Notes: generated from the letters alone by a model not told the origin. A stretch of DNA of 64,000 nucleotides from HGM04593 sp045657945 (GCA_045657945.1 JAZOUB010000016.1:1-64000), one strand, 5' to 3'; counted from the first letter of the stretch, positions 54,963 to 62,754 are shown. Program-made: numbers and translations.

Positions 54963-55310
54963 TTAAGGCTTCATTTTGGCATACTTCAGATTGTTTACCA
55001 CGAATTCGTATATCTCCAAATAGGCGTGAGTCCACTCATCGGGTGTAAACCATGTAAAATCATCGTCGGCATCAGTGACAACAATCTGATTTTCATCGTT
55101 CAAGCCAACGGCACAAATTGTTATAATTTGCTCATTGCCATCCATAACCCTGATGACGCTCTCATCATAGGCTTCATTTTCCTCTTTTATTGCGCAATTG
55201 AACCAAATGTAACGCCCGGTGGGGTTGTTCGACAAAATTTCAATAATCTCGGTCTTTGCAGCCTCTTCAAGTGCTGCATACTGCTTTAAATATTTTTTAG
55301 GGTCTTTCAT
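54963..55310 (-). CDS. hypothetical acidic protein (115 aa)
   Basis: An acidic protein (MKDPKKYLKQYAALEEAAKT) with DADDDFTWFTPDEWTHAYLE near its end; no recognised family. The region around its start is duplicated: 55277-55297 recurs at 55308-55328. This may have moved or created the start. Small acidic proteins of this kind are sometimes immunity proteins, which is only a guess. Confidence 0.6.
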   Translation of the reverse strand: MKDPKKYLKQYAALEEAAKTEIIEILSNNPTGRYIWFNCAIKEENEAYDESVIRVMDGNEQIITICAVGLNDENQIVVTDADDDFTWFTPDEWTHAYLEIYEFVVNNLKYAKMKP

Positions 55311-55328
55311 ACTGCTTTAAATATTTTT
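55277..55328 (-). repeat. Short direct duplication at the start of the 115-aa gene
   Basis: 21 bp (CATACTGCTTTAAATATTTTT, first 20 CATACTGCTTTAAATATTTT) occur at 55277 and 55308, period 31 bp. Confidence 0.8.
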
Positions 55329-55337
55329 GTTGGTCTA

Positions 55338-55419
55338 TTATTTTGCCAACTCTTTCAGTTTCTCCCACACGCGCACCATTGCAAGGGTGTCGAGGTGGCA
55401 GTATGCAAGCAGTGCCTCA
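55338..55419 (-). pseudogene. 3' remnant of a second DUF2779 gene
   Basis: Encodes the last 26 residues of a DUF2779 protein plus stop, ending DTLAMVRVWEKLKELAK. The amino acids are identical to the end of the intact copy (57124-57205), but six bases differ, all synonymous. It abuts the 3' end of the PDDEXK_4 gene at 55431. It looks like the leftover of another allele after replacement by that gene. Confidence 0.8.
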
Positions 55420-55430
55420 ATGGATTGGTA

Positions 55431-57023
55431 TTATTGTTTTGTCAGCTTCCGATAGATCTTCAGTTTCTCTTTATAGACCGCGTTGTCACGTTCCGCCTCA
55501 AGCAAAATCTTATATACAGACAATACGAGGTTCTTCCTGCTCCTGAAGAATTCAAGCAAAATGTCTGTATCTCCACACTTTTCTATTAAATTGTGGTCAC
55601 GGAGAATAGGTATCTGATTAAGTCTGAGAATTGCATCACCCGAGATATCATTCCTATAGAAGAAATCAGTGTTACCCACCTGCTGATAACCTGTAACATC
55701 ATCCACCAAGTCGTCAATTTCTTTGGGCAATGCATTCTCTGTAACTGGGACATCAATAAACACCTGTGTATTACATTGCATCAGTTTCATAAACATATCA
55801 TTGTCGATGACCTTGTCCGAGTGCGCAGGCAGTTTGTCCCATGGAAGATATTTACAAAAGCCATTATGCCGCCAGTGCTTGGGAGAATATATTAAAACGG
55901 GACTGGCGCCATTTTGGTTACCTACCATATTGCAATCTGCTACACGTCTAAGAATGTCAAGCGGTTTATTCATCAGGTTTATTATAACCTGAAGTGCACA
56001 CTGAAGAGCCTCTGCTGAATTGAGCAATCTGTCAGCTCTCCCGACGGAATATAACGTTTCTCCCAATTTTGCTTCTACTACCTTGCCGATTAGCCACCTG
56101 TTGACATCATCTTTTAAAAAGGCTCCTATAAGTTGTTTCTCTTTTGAACCAATTGCCATGATGGAGAGGTCATTCTCCTGTTGCCCTGATTCGGAATCGG
56201 ACATAGCAGGCAGTTCAAGACAACTCACATATTCTTTTAACAGGGTACGCTTCTCCGTGTCCAATCCTTCATCAATCAGAAGTGGTTCTATAACGCAGTC
56301 AAGGATGTCCTGATAGCATATATGAATATAGTTTGGACATGTTGGGCGCATTTCCCTGTTCAATCCTACATAATAATCCATATCGCGAATGGACTGGGGT
56401 GTCAGATACACAAACAACTGGAAAGGTCTCTCATCCTCGCAATTGCAGCAGGCTTCGAAACAGCGTGTTGTCTGTGAGTCGTGCTCCAGTGTATTAACCT
56501 TGTTATCTATGAATATTTCCAGTTCGTGGTGTCCTGCAATTGGGGTCAAGAGCTTGAACTTGAGGTATATGTCGATACAATCGTCCTTTTCTGCTCTGTT
56601 CTGTGTCTCGAATTTTGCATACTCCTCCTGATATTTCTTGACAGAAAGTTCGCATTCCGATTCCACCTTTTCAAACATTACAGAATGTGTAAGTATTGCT
56701 CTACGGAGATGTTCGTTTATCTCCATCACCTTGTCCTCTTTTCCGGCTCTGTAAAGAATAATGTCAAGGAAATGCAGTAAAGTAGATTCGTGGGAGTCGC
56801 CTTTAAAGAAGCTGCCCGACAACAACTCGGCAATAAAGCGGCTATGCATGCTCTCGTTTCTTGCCTTCGATATTATTTCAGGAGTGTTTTTCTTATCTAA
56901 GTAATCCAAGAATTCTGCATTCTTGACAATGTTTCTGTTGAAGATTGTCAGAAGCTGCTCGGCAGACAATTTCTTTTCATTATCCTTTCTGCCGGTTTCA
57001 TAATTGAAAAAGTAAATGCTCAT
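55431..57023 (-). CDS. PD-(D/E)XK nuclease family protein (PDDEXK_4-like), large
   Basis: A 530-aa protein. The family start RNESMHSRFIAELLSG is followed by the core: Asp151 in CIDIYLKF and a strand ELEIFIDNKVNTLEHDSQTT. The usual ExK is here DNK (Asp173-Lys175), a conservative change. The C-terminal 300 residues are unrecognised. It sits between the intact DUF2779 gene and the DUF2779 remnant, so it was probably inserted there. Confidence 0.7.
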   Translation of the reverse strand: MSIYFFNYETGRKDNEKKLSAEQLLTIFNRNIVKNAEFLDYLDKKNTPEIISKARNESMHSRFIAELLSGSFFKGDSHESTLLHFLDIILYRAGKEDKVMEINEHLRRAILTHSVMFEKVESECELSVKKYQEEYAKFETQNRAEKDDCIDIYLKFKLLTPIAGHHELEIFIDNKVNTLEHDSQTTRCFEACCNCEDERPFQLFVYLTPQSIRDMDYYVGLNREMRPTCPNYIHICYQDILDCVIEPLLIDEGLDTEKRTLLKEYVSCLELPAMSDSESGQQENDLSIMAIGSKEKQLIGAFLKDDVNRWLIGKVVEAKLGETLYSVGRADRLLNSAEALQCALQVIINLMNKPLDILRRVADCNMVGNQNGASPVLIYSPKHWRHNGFCKYLPWDKLPAHSDKVIDNDMFMKLMQCNTQVFIDVPVTENALPKEIDDLVDDVTGYQQVGNTDFFYRNDISGDAILRLNQIPILRDHNLIEKCGDTDILLEFFRSRKNLVLSVYKILLEAERDNAVYKEKLKIYRKLTKQ

Positions 57024-57123
57024 ATGCTCTCAATTGGATTTTGTTATCAAAAATATTGTTATATTTCGTGTTGTCAATATGTAAATTACGAGAAGAAACA
57101 AAATTTTCTCCATTCTTTACTTT

Positions 57124-58680
57124 TTATTTAGCCAATTCTTTAAGTTTCTCCCACACGCGCACCATTGCAAGGGTGTCGAGGTGGCAGTAGGCAAGCAATG
57201 CTTCGCGTGCTTCGGCTGCCTTTTGGGGTTCCATATCCTTTATCTGTGGGAATATTGTCATGGCGTGTCCACCATTCTGTACCAATGGGTTGAGGTTGTG
57301 GTAGTTCAGCTCTTCGTCACCAGGGAACAGTGCCGGCAGCACGCTCTTTATGCTAAACGAACCACCCATAGCCGGTATGTAGCAGTGTCCCTCGCGGAAC
57401 GGCACAAGCAGGTCTATGATGTTTTCTCTGATGTTCGTAAGGTGCGTGGCAAGGTCGGGGAATGCTTCTGCCATCTCCTTGATGCGTGTCTTTTCAAAAG
57501 CGTCGTTGTATGCCATGGTGCATACATTCATTGGAATGTCGCGACACAGAGCCTCGGCCAATGCACGGCGTGGGTCGGTGCCGTCGCTTGGTGCAAGGAA
57601 TGCCTTGTGCTTGAGTTCTCCGCCTTCGTTCTCAATATAGTGTAACGAGTACTGGAAACACACTTGCATATATGGTCGTGTGCCGTCCCATTGTGGCAGG
57701 GTCTGCTGCATACTCTCAAAGTCAAGGAAATATAGCGGATAGGTTATCTTGCCAAGAAAATCCTTTATGCCCGCTTTGTTTATGTAGTTGCTGTCATTCA
57801 GTGTGCAATCGACCTGCATGCGTTGCTTGTCGTTGAGTTTTTCCCCTTTTACATCCTCGAACGATACAATGCCTTTGTCAAAGTATTCGAATTTCTTTTT
57901 TGCACTCATGCGATAGAGGTCGAATACCGTAGCTTTGTCATTCTCAAGGTCAAGACCTGCCTGTCGTGTGCAGTATTTCCAGAATTCGCACTGATAGGGG
58001 CTGGTACAATGAACACCGATATTTTTGTGCAGTTCATTCTCTTCTCCCAAAACAGCATGTGCCAATGATGTATTGTTCGCTACTTTGGCATACTCATTGG
58101 CAACAAGTTCTTTCAAATCGATTATGTTGAACAGTTGCTGTATATCAATCTCTCCATCACGCACATAGTCGCTGTTAAGCGTTACAAGGTATGTGCCGGT
58201 AATGTTTGCTCCGCATTTCTCGAGCACCCACTTTTGGTAGGCAATATCGGTAGCATACTTTACGAATTTATCGGGGTCGTTAATCTCGTCGCCAATGTGG
58301 CTTGTGCTGCTTTTTACCTCGTATATAGCCCACCCGCAGGGTGTGCGACGCAGGATATCCACAGCGCAGTAGTTACTCTGATTGCCATTGCCGTAGCTGA
58401 ACGATGCTTCGCAGATTACATCGCATGAACTATCGTTCATCAGCTCGCGTGTCTTTTCAATCATTGCTGTAAGGTCGAGCCTGTCGCCGTTCATTGTGGT
58501 AACCTCTACAAAATCACCGAACAATCCCATGGCAAGGTCTCCAATGATATTACCCTCGGCAAAGCGTGCTTCCACGCTTGCATCAACTGTTGCCACCTCG
58601 GGTTTATTCTTGCCCAGCCACAACGCCTTGGGGCATTGGCAGAACTTTGTGTATTTCGATTTTGAAAGTGCTGTTTTCAT
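57124..58680 (-). CDS. DUF2779 protein: Cas4/RecB-like plus DEDD exonuclease-like
   Basis: A 518-aa protein. The N-terminal half is Cas4/RecB-like with cysteines likely to bind an Fe-S cluster (FCQCPKALWLGK, then CTSPYQCEFWKYC). The C-terminal half resembles DEDD exonucleases: LYFLDFESMQ, MAYNDAFEKTRI and LLAYCHLDTLAMVRVWEKL. The start at 58680 is chosen because a shared promoter element ends at 58709, only 5 bp before the other ATG (58704). Members occur in DNA repair or defence contexts. Confidence 0.8.
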   Translation of the reverse strand: MKTALSKSKYTKFCQCPKALWLGKNKPEVATVDASVEARFAEGNIIGDLAMGLFGDFVEVTTMNGDRLDLTAMIEKTRELMNDSSCDVICEASFSYGNGNQSNYCAVDILRRTPCGWAIYEVKSSTSHIGDEINDPDKFVKYATDIAYQKWVLEKCGANITGTYLVTLNSDYVRDGEIDIQQLFNIIDLKELVANEYAKVANNTSLAHAVLGEENELHKNIGVHCTSPYQCEFWKYCTRQAGLDLENDKATVFDLYRMSAKKKFEYFDKGIVSFEDVKGEKLNDKQRMQVDCTLNDSNYINKAGIKDFLGKITYPLYFLDFESMQQTLPQWDGTRPYMQVCFQYSLHYIENEGGELKHKAFLAPSDGTDPRRALAEALCRDIPMNVCTMAYNDAFEKTRIKEMAEAFPDLATHLTNIRENIIDLLVPFREGHCYIPAMGGSFSIKSVLPALFPGDEELNYHNLNPLVQNGGHAMTIFPQIKDMEPQKAAEAREALLAYCHLDTLAMVRVWEKLKELAK

Positions 58681-58708
58681 ATAATAGATATGTTTGTTAT
58701 TCATTTGC

Positions 58709-58738
58709 TAATGTATGGATTTTAAGTGAAAAAATCAA
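58709..58738 (-). promoter_or_regulatory. Shared accessory promoter element 7 (degenerate)
   Basis: Minus strand: TTG, 20 bp, then TACATTA. Spacing matches the other six, but TGTTTC is not kept. It lies between the RT stop and the DUF2779 ATG. Confidence 0.45.
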
Positions 58739-58749
58739 AAAAAAAGCAT

Positions 58750-59967
58750 TCAAGGTTTCGCTTCGTTTTTTATCCATTTGTACCATTCGTTTACAAGACT
58801 ACGATAACCGAGAGCCTTCATCTGCGCATAACGGTAGTTGAAGCGTGCCTTTGTATGGGTTTCGCTTGCGGTATATCGCAGACACTCCTGCATATACGCA
58901 TCCAGCTCCTTAAGACTCTTGTCGGTGTTTATCAACGGAAAATACCAACGGCTCCAGTTTGTTTCGTTGGGATCATCACTGTCGTAGAGTTTTTTATTGA
59001 AGCGTTTTATAAAGGCTCGCACCGCCATATTATCCTCCTTGCCTTTTCTGTTTTTCCAACGTATGAGTGTACTTGCCTTTCGACGCATCTTGCCCTTCAG
59101 TTTCTCTTTTGATATATGACTTATGTCAATTATTCCGTTGCAGTAGCTGAACCCAAGAAAGGTCCATTCTTCACCCGGTTGGGTATATACCTCCTTCTCT
59201 TGGTTCACATCCAGTTTATATTCGCTTATATACTCAAGAATTATCGCCTTTGCATCTTCAAGCCTCTCTTTTTCCTTGGCAAAAACAATTATGTCGTCCG
59301 AGTAACGGCAATAGATGATATCGTTACGGTTGTCGAAACATTTGTCAAGCTCCGTCAGGTACAGGTTCGAGAGGAACACGGCAATAGGTGTTCCTGCCAT
59401 TACACCCTTGGGCTCTTCGATAATGCTGTTGCCACTCTTGACAAATGGGCTTCGCAATAGCTCCTCCACGAATGCGTAAAGTTCCTTGTCATTCTCCAAT
59501 ACCGTGTCAAGAATGTCGAGCATACGCTTCACATCTATAGAGTTGAAATAGTTGCTTATATCAATCTTGTAGGAATAATAGTTATCGATGCCGTGTGTAC
59601 GAGTAATTTTTCTTATAGCCTTTTTTACACCGCTATTTACCCTGAACGAGTAGAGGTTGGGCGAGAACAGATAGTCGTACTCCCTGACAAGCAGGTGAGT
59701 CAGCAATTTTAATATTAGATTTTCATTCCTCTTGAATGTATAGACAACACGTTTCTTCTGCTTGCCAATCTTGCTTATCTCTTTCTTCACCGGCACAGAA
59801 AAAGAGTCACCGGCAAGCACTCTGTCAACCACCGGGCGGTAACTCTCCTTTTCGATAAAACACTTCAGTTCAAGGCTTTCGGCAAGCGACAGATGACCAT
59901 CGTTCAGTTTGCATTCATAGAATGCATTCCAAGTCTCTTTTTGTGCTATTCTGTGCAGTATCGACAT
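58750..59967 (-). CDS. stand-alone reverse transcriptase, DRT2 (UG2)-like candidate
   Basis: A 405-aa reverse transcriptase. Motif A is KIDISNYFNSID (134-145), the loop after it GVMAGTPIAVFLSNLYL (188-204), and the catalytic YSDD lies at 222-225 in CRYSDDIIVFA. FLGFSYCNG and a helical thumb with WSRWYFPLINTDKSLKELD follow. It has no maturase X/HNH domain and no VTG as in retrons. The size, the KKRVVYTF opening and the structured RNA directly upstream suggest a UG/DRT defence RT. Assignment to UG2/DRT2 is from memory and needs a search. ATG 59967 is chosen because the upstream frame is the RNA region. Confidence 0.82.
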   Translation of the reverse strand: MSILHRIAQKETWNAFYECKLNDGHLSLAESLELKCFIEKESYRPVVDRVLAGDSFSVPVKKEISKIGKQKKRVVYTFKRNENLILKLLTHLLVREYDYLFSPNLYSFRVNSGVKKAIRKITRTHGIDNYYSYKIDISNYFNSIDVKRMLDILDTVLENDKELYAFVEELLRSPFVKSGNSIIEEPKGVMAGTPIAVFLSNLYLTELDKCFDNRNDIIYCRYSDDIIVFAKEKERLEDAKAIILEYISEYKLDVNQEKEVYTQPGEEWTFLGFSYCNGIIDISHISKEKLKGKMRRKASTLIRWKNRKGKEDNMAVRAFIKRFNKKLYDSDDPNETNWSRWYFPLINTDKSLKELDAYMQECLRYTASETHTKARFNYRYAQMKALGYRSLVNEWYKWIKNEAKP

Positions 59968-59976
59968 AGAGTATAT

Positions 59977-60156
59977 AAAAAAGAAAGAGGAGAAAATTCT
60001 TTGAACAACGTTCAAGGAGCCTGAATAGGCCAGGAATGGCCATGACGGCCTATGCAGGATTCGACACCGAACCTTACCCACGCCGGCTACCTGCAAAGTC
60101 TTTTAATGTGGCGGGGCTGTGTTCGCAGCAGGTGCTTAATGCATTCTCCTCTTTCT
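59977..60156 (-). ncRNA. putative structured RNA upstream of the reverse transcriptase
   Basis: Perfect 13-bp inverted ends, AGAAAGAGGAGAA (59982-59994) and TTCTCCTCTTTCT (60144-60156), enclose about 150 nt. Inside are hairpins TTGAACAACGTTCAA (60001-60015), a 12-bp stem CCTGAATAGGCC / GGCCTATGCAGG with one mismatch (60020-60058), and ACCTGC / GCAGGT (60089-60133). On the RNA strand a run of six U follows the closing stem, 10 nt before the RT start codon. Layout is that of RT-associated ncRNAs. Expression is unproven. Confidence 0.6.
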
Positions 60157-60176
60157 ATGATATTATTTATCGTTTA

Positions 60177-60509
60177 TTATTCAAAAGGCCAGGGAATATC
60201 CTCGACATCCTCGTCAACCTCAATCTCTGTTCCGTCGAAGCATTGCAGAAACGCTTCGTATATATCCACAATATCGTCGCACTCAAAGCGTAGCACCACG
60301 CATTGCGGGTCTTCGGTGTTCATACCAATAAGCAGCCCCCGGTGCGACGCATCGCCAACAAGCACCTGCATTACAAGTCTCAACGGAATGTTCATGCAAC
60401 TCTCGTCTGCTGTGTTACAGCCTGCGTGCTGTGCTATGGTAACGACACTCTTTTTAATCGCATCCAGCTGCAGGCTACTGCCGTGTATATATATGTCGCT
60501 TTTTGTCAT
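60177..60509 (-). CDS. hypothetical acidic protein (110 aa)
   Basis: Starts MTKSDIYIHGSSLQLDAIKK and ends in an acidic run (DGTEIEVDEDVEDIPWPFE). No recognised domain or export signal. ATG 60509 follows the stop of the sigma fragment by 7 bp; the longer frame to 60575 would run through that fragment in another frame. It ends 20 bp before the putative RNA. Function unknown. Confidence 0.6.
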   Translation of the reverse strand: MTKSDIYIHGSSLQLDAIKKSVVTIAQHAGCNTADESCMNIPLRLVMQVLVGDASHRGLLIGMNTEDPQCVVLRFECDDIVDIYEAFLQCFDGTEIEVDEDVEDIPWPFE

Positions 60510-60516
60510 AAGTGTG

Positions 60517-60657
60517 TTATTCCTGTTTTTCCATTGCCTCGTTGTCGCCATTGTGTATCTGCCCGGCAAGTTCAATTTCCTCTTCGCGTGTAAGCAGTTC
60601 TACGTGTCCAATCTCGCACAGATATTCATCTCAATTTCCTATATTCAATGTGTTCAT
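60517..60657 (-). pseudogene. fragment of a sigma-70 factor (region 1.2-like), interrupted
   Basis: From ATG 60657 the frame reads MNTLNIGN, a TGA (60631-60633), then DEYLCEIGHVELLTREEEIE and LAGQIHNGDNEAMEKQE before TAA. The part after the TGA matches region 1.2 of primary sigma factors (YLxEIG...EEEIELA...GD). Regions 2-4 are absent. Either a decayed sigma gene or a tiny sigma-1.2 protein with an interrupted start. Confidence 0.6.
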
Positions 60658-60704
60658 AGTATTTCTATATTATGATTCTGTTCTTAAAATCAGACTGTTT
60701 GGAG

Positions 60705-61421
60705 TCAGTGCCCACATGTTCGTGCATCCTTTATGATATCAAAGATTGTGGTTTTATCTTCGAGTATTCCATATACGCACTTCTCGGCAAGGTCTATCAT
60801 TGTGTCGTCAGCCTCTTTCCACTCGCCATCACCATTCATCATTATGCAGTATTCGCTTATTTCGGGCGCACCGTCTTTCCATTCGTTCTTGTAGCATATA
60901 AGTTCAACCTGTGGCAACTGTTTGCTTATGTGCTGTAAAACGCTGTTGCATTTCTCCGTTTCACTTATGCGGTCATACTTCCAATCCAATGAGCATTCCG
61001 CTTCGTTATGTGAAACCTCAAACCCATATTGTGCTATGTAATCGATGTAGGCAAGCAACTCCTTGAAATATTCTCCTTCACACTGTATGTACATGCACCA
61101 AGGCTCATAATCAACGAGTACACCGTTTTTTGAAATCTTATCCCATTGGTATTCGGCACCGTCACCGTTGACATAGAAATGCAGTTTCATTTCAGGGAAG
61201 TGTGCTACCACCTTTTCAACAAGTTCCTCGAATTTCTCGGCATTGTCGGGGCGTGTAGTTCCATAATTGACACCAAGGTCACAAAAACACAACCCGCCCC
61301 ATTTACACTCATCTGCCATTGGAAATTTGTATGCGTTGTTCAACTCCTTTGCGTATGCCTTTATTTTCCCGGCATCGCTTTCATTGCTTGCATTCAAACC
61401 TAATTCCCAAAAAACTCCCAT
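60705..61421 (-). CDS. hypothetical protein (238 aa)
   Basis: A soluble acidic protein starting MGVFWELGLNASNESDAGKI. Two similar-looking segments occur (FYVNGDGAEYQWDKI and IMMNGDGEWKEADD), suggesting an internal repeat. No recognised family. A shared promoter element ends 29 bp before the ATG. Function unknown; an immunity or regulatory role is possible but unsupported. Confidence 0.65.
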   Translation of the reverse strand: MGVFWELGLNASNESDAGKIKAYAKELNNAYKFPMADECKWGGLCFCDLGVNYGTTRPDNAEKFEELVEKVVAHFPEMKLHFYVNGDGAEYQWDKISKNGVLVDYEPWCMYIQCEGEYFKELLAYIDYIAQYGFEVSHNEAECSLDWKYDRISETEKCNSVLQHISKQLPQVELICYKNEWKDGAPEISEYCIMMNGDGEWKEADDTMIDLAEKCVYGILEDKTTIFDIIKDARTCGH

Positions 61422-61450
61422 AATAATTGCGATTTGTTATATTTCATTGC

Positions 61451-61480
61451 TAATATAGAAACATTTGTGCAGAAATTCAA
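61451..61480 (-). promoter_or_regulatory. Shared accessory promoter element 4
   Basis: Minus strand: TTG, 20 bp ending ATGTTTC, then TATATTA; upstream of the 238-aa gene. Confidence 0.65.
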
Positions 61481-61516
61481 AAAGAAAAGACGGTAATTAC
61501 AATAATTGTAACCTTG

Positions 61517-61987
61517 TCATTTACTGTTCTCTGCCGGCAACAGCTTGGCAAACACGCTTTCCCAATCGGGATAACGCTCCGAGCCGAAGAGGATAAGGTT
61601 ATCCCCGAACTCGCTTGCTCCGTTTGCCGTGCGGTCGTCAATGAGGAAATCCCTGTCGCCATGGCTCAACAGGCCCTTGCAGTGTGTCATTACTATGCGT
61701 TTGTGGAAAACGTCGTTCAAGTACCTGGTAACCCACGCAACCTTATCGGCCCACGCCGAGGGGTTTTTCCAAGGAGCTGTGGTAAGGATATATACATCGT
61801 AATGCTCTTTTAGTTTGTGTACGGCTTCAATGCCACCTTTCTTTGGCTCCATAAGCCCGAATATCCCCGGCACATTGTCGAGGTTGCCTTCATACTCTTT
61901 CTTCACATCCTCACTCAGCTTGTCAATTCCCGACTGAAAATCGACCAGCACCCCGTCCATATCAAAGTACAATCTGCGTTTTTCCAT
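61517..61987 (-). CDS. 5'(3')-deoxyribonucleotidase, NT5C-type HAD phosphatase
   Basis: A 156-aa HAD-superfamily nucleotidase. Motif I is LYFDMDGVLVDFQ with the nucleophile and acid Asp pair; motif II is YILTTAPW; DFLIDDRTANGA is motif IV. Family members dephosphorylate deoxynucleoside monophosphates. In an accessory block this could be a nucleotide-pool enzyme carried as cargo. The leader is about 120 nt and contains a palindromic repeat. Confidence 0.83.
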   Translation of the reverse strand: MEKRRLYFDMDGVLVDFQSGIDKLSEDVKKEYEGNLDNVPGIFGLMEPKKGGIEAVHKLKEHYDVYILTTAPWKNPSAWADKVAWVTRYLNDVFHKRIVMTHCKGLLSHGDRDFLIDDRTANGASEFGDNLILFGSERYPDWESVFAKLLPAENSK

Positions 61988-62020
61988 ATCTCGTTTGTCT
62001 TAAATTTGGTAATAAATATA

Positions 62021-62108
62021 GATTCCTCGTCGTTTCGCTCTGTCGGGATGACATACCCGTGTTTTTGTCATGTCGAGTGAATACGAGACATCTCTTGAAG
62101 AGATGTCA
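62021..62108. repeat. Palindromic intergenic element in the nucleotidase leader
   Basis: Contains CGTTTCGCTCTGTCGGGATGAC and, inverted, GTCATGTCGAGTGAATACGA (first 20) plus a hairpin ACATCTCTTGAAGAGATGT (62088-62106). Related in style to 16317-16385. Confidence 0.5.
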
Positions 62109-62112
62109 CATA

Positions 62113-62142
62113 CAATATAGAAACAGAGAAGCCGAATTTCAA
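62113..62142 (-). promoter_or_regulatory. Shared accessory promoter element 5
   Basis: Minus strand: TTG, 20 bp ending CTGTTTC, then TATATTG; 125 bp before the nucleotidase ATG, with the palindromic repeat in between. Confidence 0.6.
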
Positions 62143-62175
62143 AAACAGATCGATTATTTAAGGTATTTTAACAAA

Positions 62176-62201
62176 AAACACGAGCGAATTCGCTCGTGTT
62201 T
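62176..62201 (-). terminator. Terminator of the 147-aa LRR-like gene
   Basis: A perfect 13-bp palindromic stem AAACACGAGCGAA and complement, followed on the minus strand by a T-run (GTTTTTTGTT). Confidence 0.75.
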
Positions 62202-62232
62202 ACGATAATATCTTATCACTCTGTATTGTGTT

Positions 62233-62676
62233 TCAATCCCAATGGCTCCAACTGTCATCCGGGTCTATTGAGGCTGCCGCTCCCGTCTGCAATAATCCGG
62301 CAAGTCCATTGAACGGTTTGTCTAAAGTCTGTTTTGCGCAACAGCCAAAGCGCACTTCAATCCTCTGTACATCACCGCGCAAGTTCACCTCCTGCAAATT
62401 GTGACAGTTACGGAAAGCATTGGGGTCTATCTCCTTTACCGATGAGGGTAGGCTCACGCTCCTTAGCTGTGGCAGCGCCTGGAATGTAGTTTGCCCAATT
62501 CTTGTTATTCCCTGACACCAAATCTCCACTGCAACCAATGTGTTGCGGTCGGCATTTTTAACTGCATCGTGCAGTTCATCCTCGTTCTTTATCTTGACCT
62601 CTTTTATTGTCTCTTCACCATTCTCTTCAAATGTGAATAATGCACAATCCTTAAAACTTCTGATTCGTATTGCCAT
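62233..62676 (-). CDS. short LRR_5-containing protein (147 aa)
   Basis: The N-terminal 70 residues are unrecognised. One to two BspA-type repeats follow (LRSVSLPSSVKEIDPNAFRN), then a tail ending DPDDSWSHWD. No signal peptide. A shared promoter element ends 78 bp upstream and a terminator follows. Function unknown. Confidence 0.68.
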   Translation of the reverse strand: MAIRIRSFKDCALFTFEENGEETIKEVKIKNEDELHDAVKNADRNTLVAVEIWCQGITRIGQTTFQALPQLRSVSLPSSVKEIDPNAFRNCHNLQEVNLRGDVQRIEVRFGCCAKQTLDKPFNGLAGLLQTGAAASIDPDDSWSHWD

Positions 62677-62754
62677 TGTTGTGTTTTTTTGTGGTTTATT
62701 TTATACTTGGCAGTTGTAGACTTTGGGTCCTGCTGTTGCATTTTATTCCATCGC

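Noticed and set aside
58750..59967. Group II intron or diversity-generating retroelement RT
   Set aside because: No maturase or HNH domain and no intron RNA domains are seen near the gene. No template/variable repeat pair or target gene was noticed.
58750..60156. Retron interpretation of the RT locus
   Set aside because: No VTG motif is visible in the RT and the inverted ends lie within a region ending in a U-run rather than a typical msr-msd layout. DRT-type is preferred, though not proven.
60643..60673. Plus-strand TATTTCTATATTATG resembling the -7 half of the shared promoter
   Set aside because: There is no TTG at the fixed 20-bp distance and no plus-strand gene downstream.
60052..60675. 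Plus-strand frame of 207 codons across the putative RNA and the 110-aa gene
   Set aside because: It lies antisense to better-supported features, has low-complexity Ser/Cys-rich translation and no promoter. Its openness over the RNA could matter if the RT product is read from the other strand, but a gene is not supported.
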